DNA from: Oricola thermophila
GTDB taxonomy: Bacteria; Pseudomonadota; Alphaproteobacteria; Rhizobiales; Rhizobiaceae
DNA: 64,000 nucleotides
Reading direction: 5' to 3'
Assembly: GCF_013358405.1 (NCBI RefSeq)
Contig: NZ_CP054836.1
Span: forward strand, 310,001-374,000
Made by a program: the position numbers and the translations under genes. The number at the start of each line of letters is the position of its first letter. Within the stretch, counting starts at the first letter, position 1. Positions 47,001 through 56,036 of the stretch are shown piece after piece. Below the pieces are notes generated by a model. That model searched no databases and had not been told where the DNA came from. It worked only from the letters and a program-made list of their open reading frames with translations.

Positions 47001-47968
47001 TTGGCGAGGAGGAAGCGGTCGTCCTCGTCGTAGACGATCATTCCTATCGGCACGTTGTCGAGAATGGTCTGCAACAGCGCGAAGGACTTCTCGACCTCCG
47101 CCCTTGCGGCATCCATGTCCGCGGTGTGACGCTTCCAGTCGGTGATCTCGGTGCGGATCGAAACGATGATGCCGTTTTCCAGGCGCCGGTTCTCGACGCG
47201 GCACCAACGTCCGTCGGGAAGCTGTTGCTCGGCGACATGACTTTCGGTCCGGTGCTCGGCCAGCCTTTTCCCGACCTCGCGTTCGAGGGCCTCGCCTTCG
47301 AGATCCCGGATCTCGTCGAATTCCGCGTAGACTCCGCGCCGGATCGCCTCGCGCAGGAGATCGGCAAGGGCGGTGCCGGGTACCATCATGTCGGAAACGC
47401 CGGGGAACATGGAGTGGACGGCATCGTTGGCATAGGCGATCCGCTCGTCGGGACCGTAGATGACGATGCCGGAGGAGACGGCATTCAGGCCGGCGTCGAT
47501 GATGGTCTCGAGCTGCCGCTTCTCGCGGCGGGCCTGATCGACTTCGGCCAGCTTGTTGAGGACACCGCCCAGGCTTCGGCCCAGGCCGCGATAGCCCTGG
47601 AACTCGCCGTTGGCGTCGAATACCGGATGGCCGTCCACGGCGATCCAGCGCACCTCGCCCTGCGGGTCGATGAACTTGTAGATGAAGTCGCGAAAGGGCT
47701 CGTGCCGGTCGAGCGTCTCGAGATGGGCGCGATATTCGATCTCACCATTTGCATTGTCGAGAAAGATGCCCTTGCGCGACTTGCCGAGCATCTTTTCGGG
47801 ATCCACGCCCGTGGCCTCCTTCACCCTGCCGGCGAAGTAGCAGAATTTGTGATCCTTGTCGGTGAACCAGATCCAGTCGGCCGCAACCGACAATAGCGCC
47901 TGGTAGTCCTCGAGGTTCGCGGTCTCCGGCAAGAGCGTTTCCGGTCGCGTCTTTCCACTGCCGATCAT
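44081..47968 (-). CDS. Soluble multi-PAS hybrid histidine kinase with two receiver domains
   Basis: This 1295-residue signalling protein has no membrane span. About five PAS units (20-130, 150-270, 295-420, 435-550, 560-680) precede a HisKA domain with phospho-acceptor His707 (FLANMSHEIRTPMNG). A HATPase follows (N box VSNAVKFTE; G boxes DTGIGI and GTGLGLAI). Two receivers come next, with Asp996 in VLDYQMPGMNG and Asp1216 in ILMDVSMPELNG. A Pro/Ala-rich linker (1065-1160) separates them. ATG 47968 has AGAGGA upstream. No HPt protein or response regulator is adjacent, so it is an orphan kinase for a cytoplasmic signal. Confidence 0.93.
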   Translation of the reverse strand: MIGSGKTRPETLLPETANLEDYQALLSVAADWIWFTDKDHKFCYFAGRVKEATGVDPEKMLGKSRKGIFLDNANGEIEYRAHLETLDRHEPFRDFIYKFIDPQGEVRWIAVDGHPVFDANGEFQGYRGLGRSLGGVLNKLAEVDQARREKRQLETIIDAGLNAVSSGIVIYGPDERIAYANDAVHSMFPGVSDMMVPGTALADLLREAIRRGVYAEFDEIRDLEGEALEREVGKRLAEHRTESHVAEQQLPDGRWCRVENRRLENGIIVSIRTEITDWKRHTADMDAARAEVEKSFALLQTILDNVPIGMIVYDEDDRFLLANRTLRADQPQIAPAMQPGKKLEEAVEIARETGVWNRTDDTEVDRLFETDPEEWKRRKLEEFRQQRFESMRHTADGRWFKIVNIRTDEGLMIGLRMDVTELKNQQTALAERLRENELYQNIIEAIPASVYAKTPDLKLVYANSGWEKFSGMPIAEALGKTDEDVYGETGREFMEADRRVLETGEVQQVEEIGRNADGTPQYRLARKSMATGSDGSVYLVGVTTDISELKAREQDAVDARTKAELAQNVLDRLSSPVMVKNAEGIYVIANKAFADIHGKSIEEIVGSSARELIPPEDYEKATMYEDEVMATGETRVHEHDIVCADGTVFAAKVFKSRERLADGNDYLVVRIEDISKFRKRENALREAQHKAEAADRAKSEFLANMSHEIRTPMNGVLGMAELLAASELNEKQRTFADVIIKSGNALLTIINDILDFSKIDAGQLELDPAPFDLREAVTDVATLMTGRARQKDIEMIVRVDPAVHDSFVGDVGRLRQVLTNLVSNAVKFTEYGHVLIDVDGRDLGDRTELTFKVTDTGIGIPPEKLETIFEKFSQVDGSSTRRHEGTGLGLAISSSIVKMMGGDYGVESTPNEGSTFWFTVTLPKHGERVVPARPSVDVTGSRILVVDDNEVNRSILSEQMSAWKFETVAVGSGVEALQALREAQAAGKPFDCMVLDYQMPGMNGLDVAASVRLDSRLSATPIVILTSADNGVSLEDIRRLAIEKNLMKPARASMLLEAIVGAMTDPRDRQLSPLAGPVSAAGAPAPESPETAEAAGAPRADGTTRPVEGMVAAAPRRDEPARPAGPEATVVATPTVARAEPGPAPAGESSGSARDGASADAGEFALDILIAEDNDVNQLVFSQILFDSGYRFEIVGDGRQAVDTSERKPPRLILMDVSMPELNGLEATALIREREQAGGRRTPIIGVTAHALKGDREKCLEAGMDDYLSKPISPDALLAKVAEWLERSDPAAASG

Positions 47969-48099
47969 CTTATCCTCTGGGCGAATCCAACCAGTGGCCA
48001 CAGGCGGCCCATTTCCGCCATGCGCATGCAAAAATTGCCGAAACTGGTGAACCAGCCGTTAACCCAGACGTTCACCGCAGAAATCCGACGCGAAGAATG

Positions 48100-49731
48100 C
48101 TAACGGTGTTCCTCGATCGAGGCATCGATCAGCGCCTTGTTGAAGTAACGCAGGGCCCGGACCTGATCGGCCCAGCCTATGACCCTGCGCGGATCGCCTT
48201 CGTCGCAGACTGGCAGGCGCGACACGCCGTGAGAATCGAAAAGGCGCAGCGCGCGCTCCAGCGTGTCGCTGGGCCTGAGGACCGGCGTCCCGTCGTCCTC
48301 CGCCAGGTTGACCGGCTCGGCGTCCGGTTCCAGCAAGTCCATGAAGTCCATGACCCGCTTGGCGCGCGTCAGGCTGCGGTGCGGGCCTTCGTGGATGAAC
48401 AGGCCGCGCATCTCCAGCTGCCAGTGGAAATAGGAATGGCCGTGGATTGCCTGGTTGATGCCATAGGCAATGGCCACGGTGAGCAGCAGGGCGATCGACA
48501 GCGTGTAGCCGCCGGTCAGCTCGAAGACCATGACCGTGGTCGAAATCGGTGCGCCGATGACCGCGCCGGCGACCGCGCCCATGCCGAGAATGGCGTAGAG
48601 CCCGCCGCTCGAAGCCATGTCGGGAAAAACCGATCCGGCGATCAGGCCGAATGCGCCGCCGGTCATCGCGCCGAGATAGAGCGATGGCGAGAACACGCCG
48701 CCGCCGAAGCGGGAGGCCAGGGTGATGGCGGTGGCGATCGACTTGGCAACGATCAGGACAAGGAGGAGGTGGAGCGGCAACTGGCTCCACAGCGCCTGGT
48801 CGGTGACCTGGTAGCCGACGCCCAGCACATGCGGAAAGAAGACCGCAATGGCGCCGACAGCCATGCCGCCGATAACCGGCCGCAGGAACAGGGGCAGCTG
48901 GACGTTTCGCGCGACATAGTCGGCGGCGATCAATGAAAACTGGAAAAGGACGGCAACGATCGCGGAGACGACTCCCAGCAGTGCGAAGGCAGGAAACTCC
49001 CAATAGGAGGTGATCTGGTAGGCCGGCACGAAGAAGGCGGTCGCCTCGTCGAACCAGAGGCGCGACAGCACCGTGCCCGCGGTCGAGGCGATCACGATGG
49101 GTACGAAGGACCGGAAGGCATAGTGCTGCAGTATCACCTCGTGAGCGAACAGGACGCCGGCTATCGGCGCGTTGAAGGAGGCGGAGACGGCACTGGCCAC
49201 ACCCGCGGCGAGTAGCGTGCGCACGCACCACTCGGGCAGTTTCCGCCGGTGCCCGATGACCGAGGCGAGCGTCGCGCCGAGATGGACGACGGGCCCCTCG
49301 CGTCCTGCGCTGGCGCCGGCGCCGAGCGAAACTGCCGTCACGATGGCCGATAGGATCCCGTCCCTGAAATCCAGCGGACGGCCGGCCATCGCGCGGGCCT
49401 CTATGACATCGGCCACGCCGCCGGTGCGTTTCGCGTTCAGCAGGTGAAGAAGCGCGCCGACAACCGCTCCGCCAGCTACCGGGGCCAGGAAAATCCAGTA
49501 CCAGGCGATGTTGCGCGCCGCGGTGAGGACCTCCTCCGTGCGCGTGCCCAGCCAGAGAAGCTGCACCAGCCCGATCGCCTCGCGGAACAATATGGCAGCC
49601 ATGCCGACGCCGGCACCGATGATCAGCGAAAGGGCCCAGATCTTCGGCTGCCCGGTCGACAGGAAAGTATCGACATTCGGACGGATCCAGCTTGCGACAA
49701 TGGCAGGAATGCGTTTGAAGGTCTCAATCAT
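48100..49731 (-). CDS. ClC-family chloride channel/antiporter with CBS domain
   Basis: This 543-residue membrane protein has the ClC filter region GAGASAGREGPVVHLG (gating Glu in GREGP), then ASRFGGGVFSPSLYLGAM and the Tyr-containing GAPISTTVMVFELTG. After about residue 440 there is a CBS-type domain (TPVLRPSDTLERALRLFDSHGVSRLP) that may sense nucleotides. The filter opens GAGAS rather than GSGIP, so anion preference could differ from classical ClC. ATG 49731 is used; the longer frame is antisense to the flavoprotein gene. Confidence 0.93.
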   Translation of the reverse strand: MIETFKRIPAIVASWIRPNVDTFLSTGQPKIWALSLIIGAGVGMAAILFREAIGLVQLLWLGTRTEEVLTAARNIAWYWIFLAPVAGGAVVGALLHLLNAKRTGGVADVIEARAMAGRPLDFRDGILSAIVTAVSLGAGASAGREGPVVHLGATLASVIGHRRKLPEWCVRTLLAAGVASAVSASFNAPIAGVLFAHEVILQHYAFRSFVPIVIASTAGTVLSRLWFDEATAFFVPAYQITSYWEFPAFALLGVVSAIVAVLFQFSLIAADYVARNVQLPLFLRPVIGGMAVGAIAVFFPHVLGVGYQVTDQALWSQLPLHLLLVLIVAKSIATAITLASRFGGGVFSPSLYLGAMTGGAFGLIAGSVFPDMASSGGLYAILGMGAVAGAVIGAPISTTVMVFELTGGYTLSIALLLTVAIAYGINQAIHGHSYFHWQLEMRGLFIHEGPHRSLTRAKRVMDFMDLLEPDAEPVNLAEDDGTPVLRPSDTLERALRLFDSHGVSRLPVCDEGDPRRVIGWADQVRALRYFNKALIDASIEEHR

Positions 49732-49839
49732 CGCCCTGAAGCGTGCATGCGCCGGAGGTGAAAAGGAAATCGATGCGGAGTGTATGCTTCGCACGTTAAG
49801 GAATTCCATCGAAAGCGCAATTCCAGTCCGGAGGAGACC

Positions 49840-51249
49840 GTGGCACTGAGCGACATCAAACCTGCCGAGCGCAACGAGAGCGGCATCGCACTCGCCGTGC
49901 AAATCCTCAAGCAGCGTTTTGGCGACAATTTCTCGACCGGCGAGGCGCTGCGCCGCCAGCATGCCCATTCGACGACCTACATTCCGGCACAATTGCCCGA
50001 CGGTGTCGTGTTTGCCGAAAGCGCCGACGACGTACAGCAGGCGGTGCAGATATGCGCCGACAACAAGGTCCCGATCGTACCGTTCGGCACGGGGACGTCG
50101 CTGGAGGGACATGTCAACGCGCCTGCGGGCGGCATTTCCATCGATGTCAGCCGCATGAACCGGGTCATCGAGGTGCATGCCGAGGATCTCGACTGCACGG
50201 TGGAACCCGGCATCACGCGCAAGCAGCTGAACGAGTATCTGCGTGACACGGGGCTGTTCTTCCCGATCGACCCGGGCGCGGATGCCAGCCTGGGCGGCAT
50301 GGCCGCGACGCGCGCCTCGGGAACCAACGCGGTGCGCTACGGCACGATGCGCGACAACGTGATCTCGCTCGACGTGGTGCTGCCGAACGGACGCAAGATC
50401 ACCACGGCGAAGCGGGCCAGGAAAAGCTCGGCCGGCTACGACCTGACGCGGCTGATCGTCGGCTCGGAAGGCACACTCGGCGTCATCACCTCCCTGACGC
50501 TGCGGCTGCAGGGCATACCGCAGGCGATCTCGGCGGGGGTCTGCCCGTTCCCGACGCTGGACGCGGCGGCGAATGCCGTCATCATGACGATCCAGATGGG
50601 CATTCCGGTTGCGCGCATCGAGCTTGTCAATGAATTGCAGATGAAGGCAATCGTCGAATATTCCAAGCTCGACCTGCCTATCTCGCCCTGCCTGTTCGTG
50701 GAATTCCACGGCTCCGATGCCGGGGTGAAGGAACAGGCGGAAACCTTCGGCGAAATCGCGGCGGAGCTGGGCAGTTCCGGGTTCATCTGGTCGACACGAG
50801 AGGAAGAGCGGCTGAAGCTGTGGCAGGCACGCCATGATGCCTACTGGGCCTGCATCGCGCTGCGGCCCGGCGCCAAGGCCGTGGCGACAGATGTATGCGT
50901 GCCGATCTCCCGGCTGGCGGACTGCATCGCCGAAACCGAGGTCGACATCGAGGAGGCCGGGCTGGTCGCCCCCATCGTCGGGCATGCCGGCGACGGCAAT
51001 TTCCATGTCTCGGTGCTGGTGGACGACACGAACCCGAAGGAAATCGAGGCGCTGGAGAATTTCGTCGAACGGTTGAACACGCGGGCGCTGGCCATGGGCG
51101 GAACGTGCACCGGCGAGCACGGTATCGGACAGGGCAAGATGAAATTCCTGGAGATGGAGCTCGGCGGAGCCCTCGACGTGATGCGGGCGGTCAAGCGCGC
51201 CATCGATCCCGACAACATCATGAATCCGGGCAAGATTGTCAGATTGTGA
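49840..51249 (+). CDS. FAD-linked oxidase, D-lactate dehydrogenase type
   Basis: This 469-residue flavoprotein is of the GlcD/DLD group. The FAD-binding PCMH domain (about 40-220) has VPFGTGTSLEGHVNAP and SLGGMAATRASGTNAVRYGTM. The C-terminal FAD-oxidase domain ends GTCTGEHGIGQGKMKFL and PDNIMNPGKIV. The metal/substrate His is in VGHAGDGNFH. It likely oxidises D-lactate or a related 2-hydroxy acid to feed electrons to quinone or cytochrome c. GTG 49840 follows GGAGGAGA and starts VALSDIKPAE. It stands alone. Confidence 0.92.
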   Translation: MALSDIKPAERNESGIALAVQILKQRFGDNFSTGEALRRQHAHSTTYIPAQLPDGVVFAESADDVQQAVQICADNKVPIVPFGTGTSLEGHVNAPAGGISIDVSRMNRVIEVHAEDLDCTVEPGITRKQLNEYLRDTGLFFPIDPGADASLGGMAATRASGTNAVRYGTMRDNVISLDVVLPNGRKITTAKRARKSSAGYDLTRLIVGSEGTLGVITSLTLRLQGIPQAISAGVCPFPTLDAAANAVIMTIQMGIPVARIELVNELQMKAIVEYSKLDLPISPCLFVEFHGSDAGVKEQAETFGEIAAELGSSGFIWSTREEERLKLWQARHDAYWACIALRPGAKAVATDVCVPISRLADCIAETEVDIEEAGLVAPIVGHAGDGNFHVSVLVDDTNPKEIEALENFVERLNTRALAMGGTCTGEHGIGQGKMKFLEMELGGALDVMRAVKRAIDPDNIMNPGKIVRL

Positions 51250-51347
51250 CGGGCTTTGCGGTGCTTGCGCCTTGATCTTGTCGCCATGAAGCGCAAAATC
51301 GCTGTCCATAGCGAGGGGAGGATTGTCGCCTTGGACGGAGCAGTGAT

Positions 51348-54300
51348 CTGACACGGCTGTTTGTCATAATCGGCGGTATTGTCGCCCTTGCGCTGATTGC
51401 GGCTCTTGTCGCGCCCTATTTCATCAACTGGAGCGAGTACCGCACCGAGTTCGAGCGCGAGGCAACGCGCATCCTGGGCCAGAAGGTCACCGTCGCGGGC
51501 GATGCGACGGCGCGGCTGCTGCCGTTCCCTTCCGTGACTTTCGAGGACGTTCGGGTGGGCGAGGACGAGCAGCCGCTGGTCGTTGCCGACCGGTTCTCCA
51601 TGGATGCCGAGCTGGCGCCGTTCCTGTCCGGGGAAATCCTGATCTTCGACATGCGGCTGGAGAACGCAACGATCTCGCTCGAACTTGACGAGCGCGGGCT
51701 GCCGGAGTGGTCGCTGCCGAAGGACGGCATTGTCAGCCCCGCGAAGGTGACGCTGGAAAATGCGAGGATCAGCAACGCGACACTGGTGCTCAAGGACAGG
51801 GTGGCGAACCGCACATGGCGAATGGAGGGACTCGACGCCACGGTCTCCGCGGAAAGCCTGTACGGGCCGCTGCGCATTACCGGCGACGCATTGCTGAACG
51901 GCACGCAACTCGGATTCCGGGTCAGTTCCGGTACGCTTTCCAAGGACGGTTTTTCGCTGCGCACCGCAATCGACCTGCCTGCGCAGGGCATCGAGCTGTC
52001 GGTCGACGGCCGCGTCGCGGAGCCGGAAACGGAGGGCGGCGCGCCCTACACGGGCACGTTCACGATGCGGCCCCTCGAGGCGACGCGGGAGAGCCGCTAT
52101 GTGGTCGAGGGCGATTTCTCCGCGTCGCCACGATCGTTCGAGGTGGCGGAGTACCGCGCCGAATTCGGACCGGTGGAGGATCCGTATGTTGTCACGGGGA
52201 GCGCCGGAATCAGCGGGGGCACGGATCCCGGCTACCATGTCGCGATCCGCGGTACACAGGTGACTTTCGACGACGGGGCCGAAGCGATCGGCGGCGCAGG
52301 CGACACAGTGTCGTCCTCGTTCGCCGAGCGGCTTGCCGGACTGCAGGCGACGCTCGCCCGCCTGCCGCTGCCGCCGATACCGGGAAGCCTGGACATCGAT
52401 CTGCCGGCAATTGTTGCCGGGGACACCACCATCCGCGACATCCGGCTCGCCGCCTCGCCGGACGGCAGCGATGGCGCTGCGGCGCGGCGACGCTGGAAGG
52501 TTTCGCAATTCTCCGCGCAGCTGCCTGGCCGAACGACGGTGGAAGCCGACGGTGTGCTGCAATTGCCTCTGGCCGGCGACCCGGACAGCCATACGGCTTT
52601 CACCGGCAATCTTCTGGTCGCCTCGCGCCAGCCATCCGGCCTGGCGACCTGGCTGACCGGCAGTGCCGACGAACCGATCCGCCGACTCGCCAATGCCGGC
52701 TTCGCCGCACAGGTGGAACTGACACCGTTGCGCCAGCGCATCGACAAGCTCGAGGTAATCCTGGGGCCGGCGCGGATGAAGGGTGAAATCGAGCGCATGT
52801 CCGACCCGTCGCGGCGACCCACGCTCGATGTCCGGCTCGCCGGCGAGGCCATCGACTATGAAACGCTCGAGGCGTTGGCCGCGGTCTTCGTGGGGGAAGG
52901 CGGGGCGAGCCGCTTTTCCGGGCATGACCTCGACGTAACCCTGGACCTGACTGACCCGGATATCCGCGGCATGCGGCTCGAACGCCTGTCCGCGGCGATC
53001 CGTTCGCGCGGCGCGCGCACCGAGATCGACCGGCTGTCGGCGATCGGCCTGTACGGCGCGGCCATCTCGGCGACCGCAAGCCTGGAGCGGAAGCCAGACG
53101 GGCTGCATACGGTCGTCGACGCAACCGTGGTCGCCGGCGACGGCGCGCGACTGGTTGCCGGCCTGGCGAAGCGCTTTCCCGGCAATTCCGCGCTCAGGAA
53201 GCTCGATGCGATCGCTTCGCGGAATGCCACGGTCTTTTCCGACACCCGGCTGGACGTGGTCGGCACCGCATTGCGTGGCGAGGGAACGGCGGGCGAAGCG
53301 AGTCTCAGCGTATCCGGCGTTACCGGGGGTACCGAGCTGACGCTGACCAGCACGGCGACCGGGGACGCGGCACAGCCGGAAGAGGCGAAGCTGATGATGC
53401 GGGCCTCGCTCGAGAACGAAGAGGGCGAGCGGCTGCTGCAGCAGTTCGGGCTGGAAACGTTCTCCCTCGACAGTGCCGGGGCGCTGCGAGCCATTGCGGT
53501 TTTCAACGGCAGCCTGTTCGACGGCATGAGCACGACCGTGACAATCGATGGCGACAACCTGCTTGTGGGGCTCACGGGCATCACGACGTCCGACGTTCTT
53601 ACGGCCGGGTTTACCGGACGCGCCACGGTCGAAAGCGGCGACATCGAACCCTGGCTGACGTCACTGGGCTACAGCCTGCCGGGCATGGGGCTCGGGGCGG
53701 AGACCGATTTCTCGGCGGCGCTCTCGTGGCGTGCCGGAAAGGCGGACCTGCGGGAGATGCAGCTGGTGCTGAATGGCAACAAGGTCACTGGCGACCTGAC
53801 CGTCGACGCCACCGGCGAGATGCCGGTCGTGCGCGGCGATCTCGCATTCGAATACCTGGATGCCGGTCAGCTTTATGCCATCGTCACCGGCGACGCCGCG
53901 TCGGCGCTGCTGGCTGGCGAGGGCGACGCGGCAATGGTGCGCGAGTTCGGTTCGCCGGTGCTTGCCGGCCATGATGTCGAACTGGGGATCAAGGCCGGGG
54001 AGGTAACGTTGCCGCTTGGTGCCGCCACGCTTCGGGAGGTGTCCGCGAAGCTGACCTATCGCGACGGGGCGATGGGAGTTGCCGGGTTGAAGGCCGGTTT
54101 CGGCGGCGGCTCCATCGGTGGCTCGCTCGACATGCAGAACCTGGATGGCGAGGTCGCGATCAACGCGCAGCTTTCCGGCGACGAAGTCGCGGTGGCCGCG
54201 CTGCTGCCGATCGTGGAACCGTTCGTCAACGGCACAACGGATTTTGACCTGCAACTGACCGGCAACGGGCGATCCGCGGCGGCGCTGGTTTCGTCGTTGC

Positions 54301-55127
54301 GCGGATCGGGCGTGCTGTCGACCGGGCCGCTCGCAATCAGCGGCCCGAATGCGGACGGATTCGAGGGCATGATCGCGCGGGCCGACGCAATCGGCTACGA
54401 GATCACATTGGAGAAGATGCGCGAAATCGCCGAAGAGGCGTTTCTTTCTGGAAAGGCCGAACTGCCGCCGGTCGAGCATCCTCTGGCCGTGACTGGCGGT
54501 ATCGTCCGCATGGCAAACGCGACGGCGAAGGCGGGCGACCTGTCGGTGACCGCGGACGTCAATCTTGCGTTGGCGACCGGCACGATCGACGGCCAGGTGC
54601 GGCTGTCGTTCGATCCGGGCGCGGAGGCCGTCGCCGGGCCGCAGCCGGAAATCGCGCTCGAATTCGAGAGCACGGGAGACGGCGTATTCGAGACGACGAG
54701 TGATTTCAGCGCCGTTACCGGTTACCTGACCCAGCGTGCGCTCGAGAAGGAACAGGCACGCGTCGAGGCATTGCAGGCCCGGCTGCTGGAAAAGCAGCGC
54801 TTGCGCAGGGAGGTGCAGCTCTACAGCTACCGCAAGCGTTCGCGCATCGAACTCATGGAGGAGCAACGGCTGCGCCGGCTGGAGGAGGAACGGGCCAAGC
54901 GCCTGCGCGAGGAAGCAGCCGCGGAGGAGGCGCGGCAACTGGCCGAGGAGGAGCGGCTGCGGGGTGGAGCGCAAGCCACACCGGCACCCGGTGTCGCGGC
55001 GGAGGATGAGGGGGAACTGCCCGAGGCTGGACGGGACACGCCCGAGTCGCCCCGACTGGAGATCGAGAGACTCAACGAGTTCCTGCCGCAGCCGGTCATC
55101 CGGCAGGAACTAGCCCCGCTTCAGTGA
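51348..55127 (+). CDS. AsmA-family inner-membrane protein, apparent CTG start
   Basis: This is a protein of about 1259 residues. The N-terminal membrane anchor (TRLFVIIGGIVALALIAALVA) and FINWSEYRTEFEREA are typical of AsmA, as is AGDATARLLPFPSVTFEDV. The rest is a long beta-rich repeat region of the kind seen in bridge-like lipid transfer proteins. A charged coiled coil follows (about 1130-1215, RLRREVQLYSYRKRSRIE). No ATG, GTG or TTG precedes the anchor in frame. CTG 51348 replaces the usual Met before TRLF and has GGAG seven bases upstream. GTG 51534 would remove the anchor. AsmA proteins affect outer-membrane lipid balance. Confidence 0.85.
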   Translation: MTRLFVIIGGIVALALIAALVAPYFINWSEYRTEFEREATRILGQKVTVAGDATARLLPFPSVTFEDVRVGEDEQPLVVADRFSMDAELAPFLSGEILIFDMRLENATISLELDERGLPEWSLPKDGIVSPAKVTLENARISNATLVLKDRVANRTWRMEGLDATVSAESLYGPLRITGDALLNGTQLGFRVSSGTLSKDGFSLRTAIDLPAQGIELSVDGRVAEPETEGGAPYTGTFTMRPLEATRESRYVVEGDFSASPRSFEVAEYRAEFGPVEDPYVVTGSAGISGGTDPGYHVAIRGTQVTFDDGAEAIGGAGDTVSSSFAERLAGLQATLARLPLPPIPGSLDIDLPAIVAGDTTIRDIRLAASPDGSDGAAARRRWKVSQFSAQLPGRTTVEADGVLQLPLAGDPDSHTAFTGNLLVASRQPSGLATWLTGSADEPIRRLANAGFAAQVELTPLRQRIDKLEVILGPARMKGEIERMSDPSRRPTLDVRLAGEAIDYETLEALAAVFVGEGGASRFSGHDLDVTLDLTDPDIRGMRLERLSAAIRSRGARTEIDRLSAIGLYGAAISATASLERKPDGLHTVVDATVVAGDGARLVAGLAKRFPGNSALRKLDAIASRNATVFSDTRLDVVGTALRGEGTAGEASLSVSGVTGGTELTLTSTATGDAAQPEEAKLMMRASLENEEGERLLQQFGLETFSLDSAGALRAIAVFNGSLFDGMSTTVTIDGDNLLVGLTGITTSDVLTAGFTGRATVESGDIEPWLTSLGYSLPGMGLGAETDFSAALSWRAGKADLREMQLVLNGNKVTGDLTVDATGEMPVVRGDLAFEYLDAGQLYAIVTGDAASALLAGEGDAAMVREFGSPVLAGHDVELGIKAGEVTLPLGAATLREVSAKLTYRDGAMGVAGLKAGFGGGSIGGSLDMQNLDGEVAINAQLSGDEVAVAALLPIVEPFVNGTTDFDLQLTGNGRSAAALVSSLRGSGVLSTGPLAISGPNADGFEGMIARADAIGYEITLEKMREIAEEAFLSGKAELPPVEHPLAVTGGIVRMANATAKAGDLSVTADVNLALATGTIDGQVRLSFDPGAEAVAGPQPEIALEFESTGDGVFETTSDFSAVTGYLTQRALEKEQARVEALQARLLEKQRLRREVQLYSYRKRSRIELMEEQRLRRLEEERAKRLREEAAAEEARQLAEEERLRGGAQATPAPGVAAEDEGELPEAGRDTPESPRLEIERLNEFLPQPVIRQELAPLQ

Positions 55128-55351
55128 GACGAAGCGGCACGGCCTGAGAGGGCCTCGTTCAGGACATGTACGCGAAGGGCCGACGACAGGTTGGAATCGC
55201 GCGGCTTGGCCTTGTCGATGGCGGCGACAAGCGCGGCGAGGGAGATGCCCTTGCGCGCAGCGGATTCCTTCAACCGGGCGTGAAACTCGTCCTCAATGGA
55301 AAACGAGGTGCGATGACCCGAAATCGTGACCGAGTGCTTGCGGACGGCCAT
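55121..55351 (-). CDS. Ribbon-helix-helix protein
   Basis: This 76-residue protein starts MAVRKHSVTISGHRTSFSIE and contains FHARLKESAARKGISLAALVA, the RHH_4-type fold of alphaproteobacteria. Such proteins bind DNA as dimers. ATG 55351 is chosen; the frame upstream is antisense repeat-rich sequence. It ends overlapping the AsmA stop by seven bases and lies 19 bp downstream of the SspB gene on the same strand, so the two may share a transcript. Confidence 0.88.
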   Translation of the reverse strand: MAVRKHSVTISGHRTSFSIEDEFHARLKESAARKGISLAALVAAIDKAKPRDSNLSSALRVHVLNEALSGRAASSH

Positions 55352-55370
55352 GGGGCTCGCGCCGGGCGGG

Positions 55371-55922
55371 CTACTTGTTCTTCCTGAAGGAGTCGAGCGA
55401 AACGACATCGGCGCCGCCGGCCGGCACTTCCGCCTCTTCCTTTGCCGTCGCGGCCTCGTCCTTCCCGGCCTTTTTGCGGGGCGCGGAGGGGAGGCTGGCC
55501 GGCTCGGCGCTTTCCTCGACTTCCTCCTCGGCCGGTTCATCCTGCACGGGAGCGGAGGCGTCGGCATTCTCGACGTCGAATTCCAGCTCGAAATTCACCG
55601 ATGGATCGTAGAAACCGCGAATCGCGGCGAAGGGCACATGCAGTTTTTCGGGAACGTCGGAAAAGGACAGGCCCACATCGAACGCCGTATCGGAAACCTC
55701 GAGATCCCAGAACTGGTGCTGGAGCACGATCGTCATCTGTTCCGGATATTGTTCGCGCATGCGGTTCGAAACCTTCACGCCGGGCGCGTTGGTGACGAAA
55801 GTGATGAAGAAATGGTGGTTTCCGGGCAGACCGGTCTTCGCGACTTCCGACAACACCTTGCGGATCACACCGCGCAGAGCATCCTGCACCAGAATGTCAT
55901 AGCGGATCATGTCTTCGGTCAT
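55371..55922 (-). CDS. sspB: SspB-family ClpXP adaptor
   Basis: This 183-residue protein has a conserved substrate-binding part (about 1-125), including IRYDILVQDALRGVIRKVL, HHFFITFVTNAPGVKVS and VGLSFSDVPEKLHVPFAAI. A long acidic linker follows, then the short ClpX-binding tail VVSLDSFRKNK. Alphaproteobacterial SspB brings ssrA-tagged peptides to ClpXP. The tmRNA gene lies 115 bp upstream on the same strand, so adaptor and tag are neighbours. Confidence 0.93.
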   Translation of the reverse strand: MTEDMIRYDILVQDALRGVIRKVLSEVAKTGLPGNHHFFITFVTNAPGVKVSNRMREQYPEQMTIVLQHQFWDLEVSDTAFDVGLSFSDVPEKLHVPFAAIRGFYDPSVNFELEFDVENADASAPVQDEPAEEEVEESAEPASLPSAPRKKAGKDEAATAKEEAEVPAGGADVVSLDSFRKNK

Positions 55923-56036
55923 CGGCTTTTCGGCCCTTCAACTTGCATCGGCCCATGATGTGCTTTTTTCCCGCCGACAGGTCAAGGGGCTTGGCGCAGG
56001 CCGAACAGTGGAATTGACGGGAAAGGAGAGATAAGT

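Noticed and set aside
51534..55127. GTG 51534 as the AsmA start
   Set aside because: It would cut off a typical membrane anchor and conserved N-terminal sequence that are in frame upstream.
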